DNA of 64,000 nt, from contig OZ241842.1 in the NCBI GenBank assembly GCA_965202675.1, positions 2,232,001 through 2,296,000 of the forward strand. Reading direction: 5' to 3'. The translations under genes were made by a program, and so were the position numbers. Of this stretch, positions 8,861 to 18,526 are shown one piece after another (position 1 is the first letter of the stretch; every line of letters begins with the position of its first letter). Below the pieces are notes generated by a model. That model made no database searches. It saw nothing but the letters and a program-made list of their open reading frames with translations, and was not told where the DNA came from. Origin of the DNA: CATQHD01 sp965202675. GTDB lineage: Bacteria > Actinomycetota > Acidimicrobiia > Spongiisociales > Spongiisociaceae.

Positions 8861-9741
8861 TCGATTTCCTGGGGATATCGGGCTTGGAAGCCGCCGCCCT
8901 GGAGCGCCTGGTCGACTCCGCGGCGCGGTTCGGACGCGACCGCCGCCTCTGCCGGGATGCGCTGGCCGGCCGGCGGATCGGGCTGTTCTTCGAAAAACCC
9001 TCCACCCGGACCCGGGTGTCGAGCGAGGTGGCGGCGGTCGAGATGGGCGCCTACCCGGTGGTTTTGGGCCAGGACGAGGTGGGTCTGGGCAGCCGCGAGG
9101 AGGTGCGGGACGTAGCCCGGGTGCTCGACCGTTACCTCGATCTCCTGGCTCTGCGGGTTTTCGATCATCGGGCGCTGGTCGAGACGGCCCGGTACGCCGA
9201 GGCGCCGGTGGTGAACCTCCTGTCCGACCTCGAGCACCCCTGCCAGGCGGTGGCCGACCTGCAGACCATCGCCGAACACCGGCCGGTGGACGGAGCGGTG
9301 GTGGCCTACGTGGGCGACGGCAACAACGTGTGCCACAGCCTGATGCTGGGCGCGGCCAAACTCGGCGGAGAGGTGCGGGTGATATGCCCCCCGGGGTTCG
9401 AGCCGCAGGAGGAGTTCACCGCCGAGGGGGGCGGCCGGGTGACGGTAACTTCCGATCCGGCCGCCGTGGAAGGAGCGGATGCGGTCTATACGGACGTGTG
9501 GGCCTCGATGGGCCAGGAGGCGGAGGCGGCGGAGCGGGCCCGGGCCTTCGACGCCTACCGGGTGGACGGGGCGATGTTCGCCCGGGCCCGCCCGGACGCC
9601 GTCTTTCTCCACTGCCTGCCCGCCCACCGGGGCGAGGAGGTGGCCGACGAGGTCATGGACCACCCGCGGTCGCGGGTTTTCGACCAGGCCGAGAACCGGC
9701 TCCACGCGATGAAGGCGGTACTGCTCGAGCTGCTGGGTTGA
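8857..9741 (+). CDS. argF: Ornithine carbamoyltransferase
   Basis: Converts ornithine and carbamoyl phosphate to citrulline in arginine synthesis. The carbamoyl-phosphate motif is FFEKPSTRTRVS (STRT). HPCQAVADLQT, the ornithine-site loop DVWASMGQE and the catalytic HCLPAHRGEE are all present. The start is the ATG at 8857, which overlaps the pheT stop by 4 bp; the open frame extends far upstream inside pheT but carries no homology there. At 294 aa it is slightly short but complete. Placement of arg genes after pheST is common in actinobacteria, although here argC/J/B/D are absent. Confidence 0.94.
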   Translation: MIDFLGISGLEAAALERLVDSAARFGRDRRLCRDALAGRRIGLFFEKPSTRTRVSSEVAAVEMGAYPVVLGQDEVGLGSREEVRDVARVLDRYLDLLALRVFDHRALVETARYAEAPVVNLLSDLEHPCQAVADLQTIAEHRPVDGAVVAYVGDGNNVCHSLMLGAAKLGGEVRVICPPGFEPQEEFTAEGGGRVTVTSDPAAVEGADAVYTDVWASMGQEAEAAERARAFDAYRVDGAMFARARPDAVFLHCLPAHRGEEVADEVMDHPRSRVFDQAENRLHAMKAVLLELLG

Positions 9742-9745
9742 CCGC

Positions 9746-10285
9746 GTGACGGCGCCCGATCTGGCGGGCCCGGTCGAGCGGGCGGCCCGGCGCCTGCTCG
9801 GGTGCCGGCTGGCCACCGGCTTCGGCGGGCGCACCGCGGTGGTCATCGAAGAGGTCGAGGCCTACGGGGGCGCCGACGACCCCGCATCCCACGCCTGCCG
9901 GGGCCGCACCGCCCGCAACGCCTCGATGTTCGGCCCGGCCGGGACCCTGTATGTCTACAGGTCGTACGGGATCCACTGGTGCGCCAACATCGTCACCGGG
10001 CCCGCCGGGAGGGGGGAGGCGGTGCTGATCAGGGGCGGCCGGGTGGTGGAAGGAAGGGAGATCGCGGAGCGGCGGCGGGGCCGCCCGGATCATCTGGCGG
10101 ACGGTCCGGGCAAGCTGACCCAGGCCCTGGGGATCACCGGCGAGCACGACGGCGGCTCCGTATTCACCGGCCCGGTGCGCCTCGAGCCGGGTCCCTCTCC
10201 TGATCCGGCTTCGGTGCACGCCACCCCCCGCATCGGCATCACGAAGGAAGCCGACCGGCTCTGGCGTTTCGCGGTCCGCCGATGA
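9746..10285 (+). CDS. 3-methyladenine DNA glycosylase (AAG/MPG family)
   Basis: Base-excision repair enzyme removing alkylated purines. The sequence shows the family pattern: VVIEEVEAYGGADDPASHA (catalytic Glu), GRTARNASMFGPAGTLYVYRSYGIHWCAN-type core, AVLIRGG, and GPGKLTQALGI near the C-terminus. The 179 aa length fits. The start is GTG 4 bp after the argF stop. In many actinobacteria this gene directly precedes tyrS. Here an OLD-type gene on the other strand separates them. Confidence 0.93.
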   Translation: MTAPDLAGPVERAARRLLGCRLATGFGGRTAVVIEEVEAYGGADDPASHACRGRTARNASMFGPAGTLYVYRSYGIHWCANIVTGPAGRGEAVLIRGGRVVEGREIAERRRGRPDHLADGPGKLTQALGITGEHDGGSVFTGPVRLEPGPSPDPASVHATPRIGITKEADRLWRFAVRR

Positions 10286-10318
10286 ACGAAGCCCCGGCGG
10301 CTGACTGGTAGACCGCGG

Positions 10319-11876
10319 CTATTCCCGCTCGCTTCGCCATCTCGAAATGGCATCGTCCAGATCTTCGTACAGGGATTGTATATCGCTTCCCCTCCGGTCT
10401 ATCTCCAAGCGGGATACTATTCGACATATTTCCGATACGGTTCGATTAAAGTGTTCTGACAGGCCCCAGAGTTTGTGTTTGGCTATTTCCACCTTGGTGT
10501 CGGAGGCGTTATCATAGATAGCATCGTGCCTATTGATCTGCTCCGATAGATAGGCCGAGTTTATATCCAATGCCCCAGGAACTTTAGTGTTTTCCTTGAT
10601 CTTCTCCCAGATCCATACTTCGGGTGCCTGATCGCCAGGTAGGAAAAATACCGGCACTCTGGGTGCTTCTTCATGTATCTTGTCAACAACTTTACTGTCC
10701 CGTTTGTCCCCGTCAAGGATGAATACAAAGTTGTCGATCTGGCCGAACTTTTTGAAAGCCGCGGCATGGGTAGGAAATTCTTCGGCACCGGTATTCCTTC
10801 CTATGCGAATGGCATCTCCTCTGATATCCTGTCGGGGCCGTATCTCGTCTAGGATACCTTGTAGAATCGCTTCTGCTGTATCGTCTTCACAAAGCAGGTT
10901 GAGGGTGTTGTTCGATCTTCCATAAAGTGCATCTTGCACCAAATCACGGTAGGGAGGCTGCACCGAAACCCGGCCGTTCGCATCTCGTTCCAGAAAGATC
11001 CTCGCATAAGGAGGTACCGAGTCGAGAACCACAGGGCTGTGGGATGTTACGATAATCTGCAGGTTGTTTCGCAGGGCGAGCTGTTGCAGATGCAACATCA
11101 GGAGTTGCTGCACCCAGGGATGAAGCCCAGCTTCGACTTCATCAATCAAGACAAGGTCTTCCTTGCGTTGGGCAATTTCTTGCGACAGGCGCAGGATAGA
11201 GCGCTCTCCCGCTGCCATATGCAACTCGGAATATTGAGCACCTCCTTTTTGCGAAGCGAACAGGAGATTCTTATTGCCGCTGGATAGTTCGACTACTTCC
11301 TCATACCTGAAAGGCAATATACGCTGGGCGAACTGAATTTTGAGATGCATTCAAGGGTTTTGACTCCGGTTCGGCGTTTAGGCGGGACATGTTGAGCACG
11401 CTTCGCGCCTCGGACGGGTCGCTGAGATTGCTCAGGGTCCGCAGGTAGACGCCCCGTTCCGGTTGGCCGGCGCCTCTGCGTCCGCCGTAACTCTTATTCC
11501 AGCTCTTTGATCTTCGCCACCTCATATATCTCCAACCTTCAGGGGTCGAATAATCAAACTCAATGACCACTTCACCCTTATGGTCGACCCGGTTTCCGAG
11601 CTTCGGACGGTAAAACGGGAACAATGTTGAAGGAACGAAGTCCTTGACCCCCGCCCCCGGAACCTTGTAGGCGCAGGCGGCGGCAAAGAGCACCGTAGAT
11701 TTGCCGCTGGCGTTGCCGCCCGCGATGACGCTCACCGGGTAATCAAAGGCAACCCGCAGGTCTTCAATGCCCCGGATTCCCTGCAGTCGAACGTCTAAAA
11801 GAAAATGCCGGAAATGGGGCTTCTTGCTTTGCAACCTATCCCAGAGGCCCTTCAGTCGTTGCTCTAGCATCAACAT
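10319..11876 (-). pseudogene. OLD-family ATPase/TOPRIM nuclease, split by a frameshift
   Basis: Two overlapping reading frames together make one OLD-like protein. The upstream part (11876-11301) holds the Walker A motif GGNASGKST. The downstream part (11350-10319) holds the ABC-type Walker B LVLIDEVEAGLHPW, the His switch VTSHSPVVLDS and a TOPRIM-like domain with LLCEDDTAEAI and FILDGDKRD. The frames overlap around 11340, near a run of four A residues. One extra or missing base there would join them, so this is a mutation, an assembly error or a +1 frameshift. Such proteins are often phage-defence nucleases. The stretch is clearly AT-richer than its neighbours and interrupts the glycosylase-tyrS pair, which suggests transfer. 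Confidence 0.72.
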
Positions 11877-12044
11877 CTCCTCTCATGGATGGTAACCGGG
11901 GGCGAGGGATATCCGAATGATGTCAGGGAGTCTGATTCCTTCAGTCGGGGAACCCATCTTAGCAACTGATCAGCCTGCCGGGGGCGGCTTCAAGCGATGC
12001 GGCATATTTCGCCGCGCCACTTGTCGCCGCCTAATCTCTTGCTC

Positions 12045-13256
12045 ATGAAGCCGGAGCAACAGGCCGAGGCGCTGCTGCGCGGGGTGGACACCTTCCTGCC
12101 GCGCGGCGATCTGGCCGCCCGCCTGGCCGAGGGGCGGCCCCTGCGGGTCAAGTTGGGCCTCGACCCCACCGCCCCGTCGGTGACCCTGGGGTGGGCGGTG
12201 GTGCTGCGCAAGCTCCGCCGGTTCCAGGACATGGGCCACACAGCGGTGCTGATCGTGGGGGACTTCACCGCCCGGGTGGGAGACCCGAGCGGGCGCTCGG
12301 AGGCCCGCAAGCCGCTCACCAAGGCGGAGGTGGACGAGCACGCGGCGGCGGTGCTGGGTTCGTTCCGCCGCATCCTGTCGGAGGACAACCTGGAGATCCG
12401 GCGCAACTCCGAGTGGCTGGCCGGCCTCGGCATGGCCGATGTGCTGCAGCTGACAGCGATGACCACCCTGGCCCAGATGCTGGAGCGGGACGACTTCGCC
12501 CAACGGTTCGAGGCGGAGCGGCCTATCTCGATGATGGAGTTCATGTACCCGTTGCTGCAGGCCTACGACTCGGTGGCCGTCGAGGCGGACATCGAAATGG
12601 GGGGCACCGATCAGCTCTTCAACCTGATGATGGGCCGCCAGGTGCAGCAGCGCTGTGAGCAGCGGCCGCAGATGGTGCTGACCATGCCGCTTCTGGTCGG
12701 AACCGACGGCAGGAAGAAGATGTCCCAGTCGGTGGGCAACTACATAGGCATCGACGAGCCTCCCGATGAGATGTTCGGCAAGACGATGAGCATCCCGGAC
12801 GAGGCGATGCCGCAATGGCTGCGCCTGGCCTCGGGCCTGGAATGGGAGGAGGCGGAGCGGCTGTCGGCCGGGCTGGAATCGGAGGAGGCCCATCCGGGGG
12901 AGGTAAAACGGAGGCTGGCCCGCTCCATCGTGGACCTGTATCACGGCGCCGGGGCGGGAAGTCGGGCCGAGGCGGTGTTCGACCGCCGGTTCCGCGCCCG
13001 CCAAGCTCCCGAAGACATGCCGGTATATGCGCTCGGCGGCGAGGATCCGGTCTATCTGCCCTCCCTGCTCGCCGCCGCCGGCCTGGTGAAGTCCAACAGC
13101 GAAGGCCGCCGCATGGTCGCCCAAGGCGCCGTCCGCCTGGACGGAACCCCGGTCGGCGAGGAACTCCTTCCCAGAACCGCCCTGTCCGGCGCCGCCCTGT
13201 CCGTAGGCCGCCGCCGTTACGTACGGTTGTCCGACGGCCGGCGGGGCAGCTGCTGA
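12045..13256 (+). CDS. tyrS: Tyrosyl-tRNA synthetase
   Basis: Class I synthetase charging tRNA-Tyr, of the TyrZ-like subtype. The core LRVKLGLDPTAPSVTLGW, then GDFTARVGDPSGRS, MEFMYPLLQAYDSV, GGTDQLFNLMMGR and the KMSKS-type loop KKMSQS are visible, with a C-terminal S4 domain. The HIGH-type signature reads TLGW (residues 47-50) rather than the common HLGH. I choose the ATG at 12045 because similarity starts there and TAATCT (12032-12037) would place transcription at this codon (leaderless). An in-frame ATG at 11997 gives a 16-residue extension without homology. Confidence 0.93.
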   Translation: MKPEQQAEALLRGVDTFLPRGDLAARLAEGRPLRVKLGLDPTAPSVTLGWAVVLRKLRRFQDMGHTAVLIVGDFTARVGDPSGRSEARKPLTKAEVDEHAAAVLGSFRRILSEDNLEIRRNSEWLAGLGMADVLQLTAMTTLAQMLERDDFAQRFEAERPISMMEFMYPLLQAYDSVAVEADIEMGGTDQLFNLMMGRQVQQRCEQRPQMVLTMPLLVGTDGRKKMSQSVGNYIGIDEPPDEMFGKTMSIPDEAMPQWLRLASGLEWEEAERLSAGLESEEAHPGEVKRRLARSIVDLYHGAGAGSRAEAVFDRRFRARQAPEDMPVYALGGEDPVYLPSLLAAAGLVKSNSEGRRMVAQGAVRLDGTPVGEELLPRTALSGAALSVGRRRYVRLSDGRRGSC

Positions 13257-13361
13257 ACCCCGGGTCGGCGGACGCGATCCCCCCTCCCGCCCGTCCTCGC
13301 CCTTTGTTGTTGACACCGCCCCGTCATCGCCTTCGGCCCCCGGCGTTGTAGCCTGAGGCCC

Positions 13362-14837
13362 ATGGAACCGGCCTGCGACCCCCGCACCTTCCACGCCGGC
13401 CGCCGGGAACGCTTCGCCGCCGCGGTCGGCGGCGGCTTGGCCCTCGTCCCGGCGGCGTCTATGGCAAGGCGCAACAACGACGTTGACCACCCCTTCCGCC
13501 AGGACACGGACTTCTACTACCTGACCGGATTCGACGAGCCGGACGCGGTCATGCTCCTCGACCCTTCCGCCGCCTCCGAGCAGTACGTGCTGTTTGTCCG
13601 GCCCCGCGATCGGGAGCGGGAGATCTGGGACGGGCGCCGCGCCGGCCCCGAGGGCGCGGTGGAGCGTTACGGTGCCGAGGCCGCCTATCCGGTGTCGGAG
13701 CTCGAAACGGTTCTGCGGCGGAGGCTTCCCGGCCGCCGGACGCTCTACCTTCCTTACGGCAGGCCGGGTTTCCGCCGCAGGGTCATGGGGTTGGTGCGGT
13801 CGCTGGGCGGGCTGGCCGGCCGGTTCGGGCGGGTGATACCGACCGAGGTGAGGGACGCCTCTCCGCTGCTGGCCGAGCTGCGCATGCACAAGACCCCGGA
13901 GGAAGCGGCCCTCCTGCGGGCGGCCTGCGAGATTACCGCCGAGGGCCACGCCGAAGCCATGCGCTTCACCCGCCCCGGCCGCCGCGAGTACCAGGTGCAG
14001 GCCGCCTTGGAGTATGTATTCCGGTCGAGGGGGGCGCGCCGGGACGGCTATCCGGCCATCGTCGCCTCGGGGCCCAACGCCTGCATCCTCCACTACTTCG
14101 AGAACAACCGCCGGATCGAAGAAGGCGACCTGGTGCTGATCGACGCCGGGGCAGAATACCGTTATTTCTCCGCCGACATCACCCGCACCTTCCCGGCGGG
14201 CGGCAAGTTCACCGGCCCGCAGCGGGAGATGTACGAGGTGGCGCTGGCCGCCCAGCGCGCCGCTTTGGATCTGGCCGCGCCGGGGGCGACCATGAAGGGC
14301 CTCCACGAGGCGGCGGTCGGAGTGATCGCCGAGGGGCTGGTCGAGCTGGGCCTGCTGCCCGGACCGGCGGCGGAGGCGGTGCGGATGCACCACTACCAGG
14401 AGTTCTACATGCACGGCACCGGCCACTGGCTGGGCATGGACGTCCACGACGCCGGCGCCTACTGGACGGAGGGGGCGCCCCGCCCGCTGGCGCCCGGCAT
14501 GGCCTTCACCGTGGAGCCGGGCGTGTACGTGGAGGCGGACAGGGAATCGGTCGAGCTGGCGATGCTCGAATACGACATGGACGAGCGGACCGAACGCCGC
14601 ATGCTGCTGGGCTCCGCCGAGGCCAAGAAGCTGGAAGAACGAGAAAGCCGGTCAGCCCCCAAAGTAACCCATCCGGTGCCGGAACACTTTCGCGGCATCG
14701 GCATCCGCATAGAAGACGACGTACTGATCACCGGCGGCGGCTGCGAAATCCTCACCTCCGGCGTCCCCGCCGACCCCCGCCGGATAGAAGAGATCTGCGC
14801 CGAACCCCCTCTCCTGCCTCCCCTGGACTCCCGCTGA
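13362..14837 (+). CDS. Xaa-Pro aminopeptidase (M24B family)
   Basis: Metallopeptidase removing N-terminal residues that precede proline. The N-terminal creatinase-like domain contains RQDTDFYYLTGFDEPDAV. The C-terminal pita-bread domain contains metal ligands in LVLIDAGAEYRYFSADITRTF (two Asp), HGTGHWLGMDVHDAG (His), MAFTVEPGVY (Glu) and GIRIEDDVLIT (Glu). At 491 aa it is somewhat long: residues of about 395-440, between two metal-ligand segments, form a charged insert also seen in some PepP clades. It follows tyrS after 105 bp. Confidence 0.93.
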   Translation: MEPACDPRTFHAGRRERFAAAVGGGLALVPAASMARRNNDVDHPFRQDTDFYYLTGFDEPDAVMLLDPSAASEQYVLFVRPRDREREIWDGRRAGPEGAVERYGAEAAYPVSELETVLRRRLPGRRTLYLPYGRPGFRRRVMGLVRSLGGLAGRFGRVIPTEVRDASPLLAELRMHKTPEEAALLRAACEITAEGHAEAMRFTRPGRREYQVQAALEYVFRSRGARRDGYPAIVASGPNACILHYFENNRRIEEGDLVLIDAGAEYRYFSADITRTFPAGGKFTGPQREMYEVALAAQRAALDLAAPGATMKGLHEAAVGVIAEGLVELGLLPGPAAEAVRMHHYQEFYMHGTGHWLGMDVHDAGAYWTEGAPRPLAPGMAFTVEPGVYVEADRESVELAMLEYDMDERTERRMLLGSAEAKKLEERESRSAPKVTHPVPEHFRGIGIRIEDDVLITGGGCEILTSGVPADPRRIEEICAEPPLLPPLDSR

Positions 14838-14930
14838 GACCGGCCCTTCCATGGGGCCCCTTTCCTATGGAGGCCCTTCCCATGGTCAGCGGGAGCAGGG
14901 TAAGAACATGCGCGGATAGGGAGCCGGAGG

Positions 14931-15460
14931 TGTCCCGGCGCAAGCAACCGTCGGGTCGTCTGCCCGGTGAGCAAGCGGCAGGGTCCTGCGCCCGCCGACG
15001 GAACACAGCCCGAACCAACGCCGCGCCCGAAGGAAACCCGATGAGCATGGGCGGCAGGACGTTACACCCGCGCACCCGCCGACGAAACGGCCGAGGCATC
15101 CGCTGTCCGTGCCTCCTCCTACCCCGGTCGTCTCAGAGAAAATATCAGCACCGCGCAAACCCGAACCCTTCTCCTGCGAAACCCCTGGTCAGCCCCTATC
15201 CGACCCTAGCCCCCCCTCGCAAGAACGCAAAAACCCCGCCCCCTCGCCCCGCTTCGCGGGCCCGGCCCCCACCGCCGCCACCTGGATTCCGGACGCGTTT
15301 GGTCAGTACCCGGCAGGGTCGCGTTCGGAGGATGATCCCTGTCTCGGTCTGCGCCGGCGGCGGACCGGAGGTGCTTTGGCTTCTTCATTATCCGGTATAT
15401 GTGCGACAAGGTCAATACCCTTGTGGGGGATCCGGCGGGATTTTTTTGTCATTCCGTGAT
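14931..15460 (-). repeat. Intergenic repeat element, copy A; candidate structured RNA
   Basis: Fills most of the 14838-15514 gap between two convergent genes. It aligns along its length with 23228-23700 (copy B) and, on the opposite strand, with 29770-30160 (copy C). Reading on the minus strand: an A-tract near 15447, promoter TTGACC-17-GATAAT, a region of possible stems, the CCCGC-GAA-GCGGG hairpin (15260-15248) and a T5 run (15233-15229). The predicted RNA runs from about 15380 to 15229 (about 152 nt). The remaining roughly 300 bp is a less conserved tail. No gene is seen in the gap. Confidence 0.75.
15387..15415 (-). promoter_or_regulatory. Promoter of repeat copy A
   Basis: On the minus strand, TTGACC (15415-15410), 17-bp spacer and GATAAT (15392-15387). 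The boxes and spacer length are conserved in copies B and C although the spacer sequence varies, as expected for a functional promoter. Confidence 0.65.
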
Positions 15461-15514
15461 CTAAGTCAATGAAACCCCCGGTCAGGAGGCTTGGCAAGGC
15501 ATTACGTCCGGGGA

Positions 15515-18500
15515 TCAGCCGTCCGCTGCCGCCGGGGTGCGGATTATCTCGATGCGGTCTCCCCGGCCGTAGAGGGCGCCGGCCAGCGTCTGCACCGCGG
15601 CGGCGTCCAAAGCGGCGAGTTCCGCCAAGCGGCGCTCGGTGGTGAGAAGCTCGTCATCGTCGGTGTAGAGGCGGCTGATCAGCACGGCCAGCAGTTCGGG
15701 GTTGGAGACGAAGCTGTAGTCGTTCTCCAGCACCGCCCTGGCCTGGCCGAGATCCTCTGCGGAGGGTCCCAGCTCGGCCAGGTCGGCGAGGATCGACAGC
15801 ACCTCGGCGTGGACCTCTTCCAGGCGGTCGGGGTTGCTGGTGATCGTGATCTGGGACAGTATCGCCGGCCGGGGAGTCCGCAGAGCGTCGACGCCCGCCG
15901 AGGTGGTGTAGGAAGCGCCCAGCTCCTCGCGCAGGCGCTGGAAAAGGCGGTTGTCCAGCAATTTTTCCAGCGTGGCCGCCGTGACCAGATCAGAGGGCGT
16001 CACCGGACGTTCCGTTTCGTAGTAGAGATCCAAGACGGCGCTCTCGCCCTCATCCACCGCTATCTCGCGCCGCACCACCCCGTCGGGCGCGGGGCGCCGA
16101 TGGTTCGCGAAGGAGTCGGCTTCCCCGGCCGGGAGAGTGCCTACATACAGGCCGGCCATGCGCTCTACAGCGTCCTGTTCGATGTCACCCACCACCGCTA
16201 CCACCAGGTCGTCCACTTTTCCCAGCCGCTCCTTGTACATATCGAGCAGGCCGTCGGCGGTAAGGGATTCGAGCAGCTCGCGGGTGGCCACCGGACGGTA
16301 CCGTTCCCCGCCGTAGCGGGCCTCGTTGTAGGCCGTCCACGCCTGCCATCCGGTATTGACCTCGGCCAGCGAGGTGCGCGCCTCGGCTTCGTTGAGGGCT
16401 TGGCGGAAGGCCGCTTCGTCTACACCGGGCGCGGTGCCCAGCAGGTGCAGCATCTGGAAGAGAATTTCAACGCCCGCGGCGTCTCGAGAGGCGGCTCGGC
16501 CGCTGAATCCTTCCACCGTCTCCCCTATGAAGGTGTTTACGACGACGTTGTGCTCTTTGAGCAACCGGTTTATCTGGGGTTTGGTTACTTCACCCAGCCC
16601 GCTTCCCAACACCGCCTCGGCCACCCTGGGCGCCAGGGCGCGGGCGCCCGGTTCGAGCAAGGACCAACCCCCCAGCGCAAAGGCCTGGATATCTACCACC
16701 CCCTCGTCGATGTCGGAGTACATGTACATCACCCTCGCTCCGTTGGCGAACTCCCATTCGGTGCCCTCCAGCTCCGCTGGCAGTTCCCTGACAGCAACCG
16801 GTTCAACCGCCTCCGGTATTTCGGTCATCAGTTCTTCTATGCCCGGGACGACGGGCGGGGGTTCGGAGCGGGGGGCGGCGGCGGAGATGTCCGCCTCCAG
16901 CTCGACCGCGGTTGGTATGCTTTCGGCGTCCGGCCCCACCGCGATCCATATCGGCCCGGCCCGCTCCAACAGCCGGCGGTAATGGCCGGTGAGCTCCTCG
17001 GGGGTCATCTCTTCCAGCAACCCTGTGATCCGCTCGAAGCGGTCGGCGGCGGCGGAGATGTCCTCCCCGAACAGGAAATGGTTGGCGTAGCGCCGGGCGA
17101 ACTGCTTGTCGTTGATGGTTGCGGAGCGCTCGAATTCGTGCCGCAGATCTGCGGAGAACTGCTTGACCGCATTTTCGAGGTCGGCTTCGGCGAAACCGTA
17201 TTCCTGCGCCGTCAGCAACACCGCCCAGTAATCGGTGGAAGCCGCGTCCAGATCTTCCCCCTGCCAATTGGTTCCGTAATAGCGCAGCGCCCGGTTGTGG
17301 TAGAAGCTATGGAACTCGGGCGGATCCACCTGGCTCAGCTCGCCCCGGTAGTAGGCCTCCTCGAGGCGGTTGAGGATCATCCGCTCGATCAGGTTTTCCA
17401 TCACCAGCTGCCTCTCCCCGCCGTATGTTTCGTTGTCGACGACCGGGATGGGAATGTCAAGAGATATATATGAGTAAGCCTGTCCTTCATCCACCACTGT
17501 GTGGTAGGACGGCTGCGGGTCGGGGATAACTTCCGGCGTTTCCAGAGGGGGCGGTTCGCCGGCGGGGATCCGACCGAACTGTTCCCTGACGTAGGTTTCC
17601 AGTTTGTCCACCGGCCAGTCCCCCACCGCTACCACCGCCATGTTGGAGGGGACGTACCAGGCTTCATAGAAGTCCCTCAGTTGGGCGGCGGTGATCGACT
17701 GGATGGAGTTTGCGCCGCCGATGGGATCGCGCCCCTCATAGGGCGTCCCCTCCGTATAGATACGGTCGAACTCCGAAGAGACGTAGCCGTAGCTGGTTTT
17801 GCGGGCGGACCGCAGCTCGTCGAGCACCACCCCCCGCTCCGATTCCACCTTGGCCGGATCGAGGGTGGCGGCGTGGGCCATCTGGGTGAGGGCGTGGAAG
17901 GCGATTATCACGTTGTCGGCCACGTGGGGCACCAGGGTGAGGTCGTATACGGTTTGCGTGTGGCCTACGTATGCGTTCAGGTCGGGCCCCAACTCCACAC
18001 CGAGGTCGCGCAGGGTCATCTCCAGGGTTTCGCCGGGGTAGAGGTCGGCGCCCTTGAACAGCATGTGCTCCAAGAAGTGGGCGATTCCCAGACCAGGCCC
18101 CGGTTCGTTCATCGATCCGGCCTTCACGACCAGCCATATGCTGAGGCTTTCCCCCGGATGGTCGTTGTAACGCAGGTAATAGGTGAGTCCGTTGTCGAGG
18201 GCGCCTATACGCAGCTCCGGGTCGATGGGCAGCGGATCGGCGGGGTCGGGCCGCGGCGGGGGAGGGGCGGTGGTGGTGGTCGTCGAGGGCGGCGGCGGGG
18301 GGGCGGCGGTCGAAGTGGTGGTGGTTTCGGGCGGCGGGGGCGGGACGGTGGTGGGCGGGGGCGGCGGCCGGGTGGTGGTGGTTTCGGGCGGGATGGCAAC
18401 GAAGGTGACGTCGGGTTCGCCGGACGTGCACGCCGCGGCGAGAAGGGCCAGCGCGAGGACGGCCGCCAAGAGCGGGGCGCGGCCCGCCCCGCTGAGGTGT

Positions 18501-18526
18501 CTGGGGGCTGGACGGCTGACTTTCAT
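15515..18526 (-). CDS. Secreted M16 (insulinase/pitrilysin) family metallopeptidase lipoprotein
   Basis: Large extracytoplasmic zinc peptidase. An N-terminal signal ends in lipobox LLAAAC (lipid-anchored Cys33). A Thr/Pro-rich linker spans about residues 45-100. The first M16 domain has the inverted zinc motif HFLEH (150-154). Further inactive M16 repeats follow to residue 1003, typical of two-lobed enzymes (about 900-1000 aa). The Thr-run linker probably spans the cell wall. The ATG overlaps the stop of the RraA-like gene upstream (ATGA), so the two are co-transcribed. Substrate unknown. Confidence 0.9.
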   Translation of the reverse strand: MKVSRPAPRHLSGAGRAPLLAAVLALALLAAACTSGEPDVTFVAIPPETTTTRPPPPPTTVPPPPPETTTTSTAAPPPPPSTTTTTAPPPPRPDPADPLPIDPELRIGALDNGLTYYLRYNDHPGESLSIWLVVKAGSMNEPGPGLGIAHFLEHMLFKGADLYPGETLEMTLRDLGVELGPDLNAYVGHTQTVYDLTLVPHVADNVIIAFHALTQMAHAATLDPAKVESERGVVLDELRSARKTSYGYVSSEFDRIYTEGTPYEGRDPIGGANSIQSITAAQLRDFYEAWYVPSNMAVVAVGDWPVDKLETYVREQFGRIPAGEPPPLETPEVIPDPQPSYHTVVDEGQAYSYISLDIPIPVVDNETYGGERQLVMENLIERMILNRLEEAYYRGELSQVDPPEFHSFYHNRALRYYGTNWQGEDLDAASTDYWAVLLTAQEYGFAEADLENAVKQFSADLRHEFERSATINDKQFARRYANHFLFGEDISAAADRFERITGLLEEMTPEELTGHYRRLLERAGPIWIAVGPDAESIPTAVELEADISAAAPRSEPPPVVPGIEELMTEIPEAVEPVAVRELPAELEGTEWEFANGARVMYMYSDIDEGVVDIQAFALGGWSLLEPGARALAPRVAEAVLGSGLGEVTKPQINRLLKEHNVVVNTFIGETVEGFSGRAASRDAAGVEILFQMLHLLGTAPGVDEAAFRQALNEAEARTSLAEVNTGWQAWTAYNEARYGGERYRPVATRELLESLTADGLLDMYKERLGKVDDLVVAVVGDIEQDAVERMAGLYVGTLPAGEADSFANHRRPAPDGVVRREIAVDEGESAVLDLYYETERPVTPSDLVTAATLEKLLDNRLFQRLREELGASYTTSAGVDALRTPRPAILSQITITSNPDRLEEVHAEVLSILADLAELGPSAEDLGQARAVLENDYSFVSNPELLAVLISRLYTDDDELLTTERRLAELAALDAAAVQTLAGALYGRGDRIEIIRTPAAADG

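Noticed and set aside
15491..17473. 660-codon plus-strand reading frame over the M16 gene
   Set aside because: Antisense shadow; the M16 protein has a signal peptide, lipobox and zinc motif.
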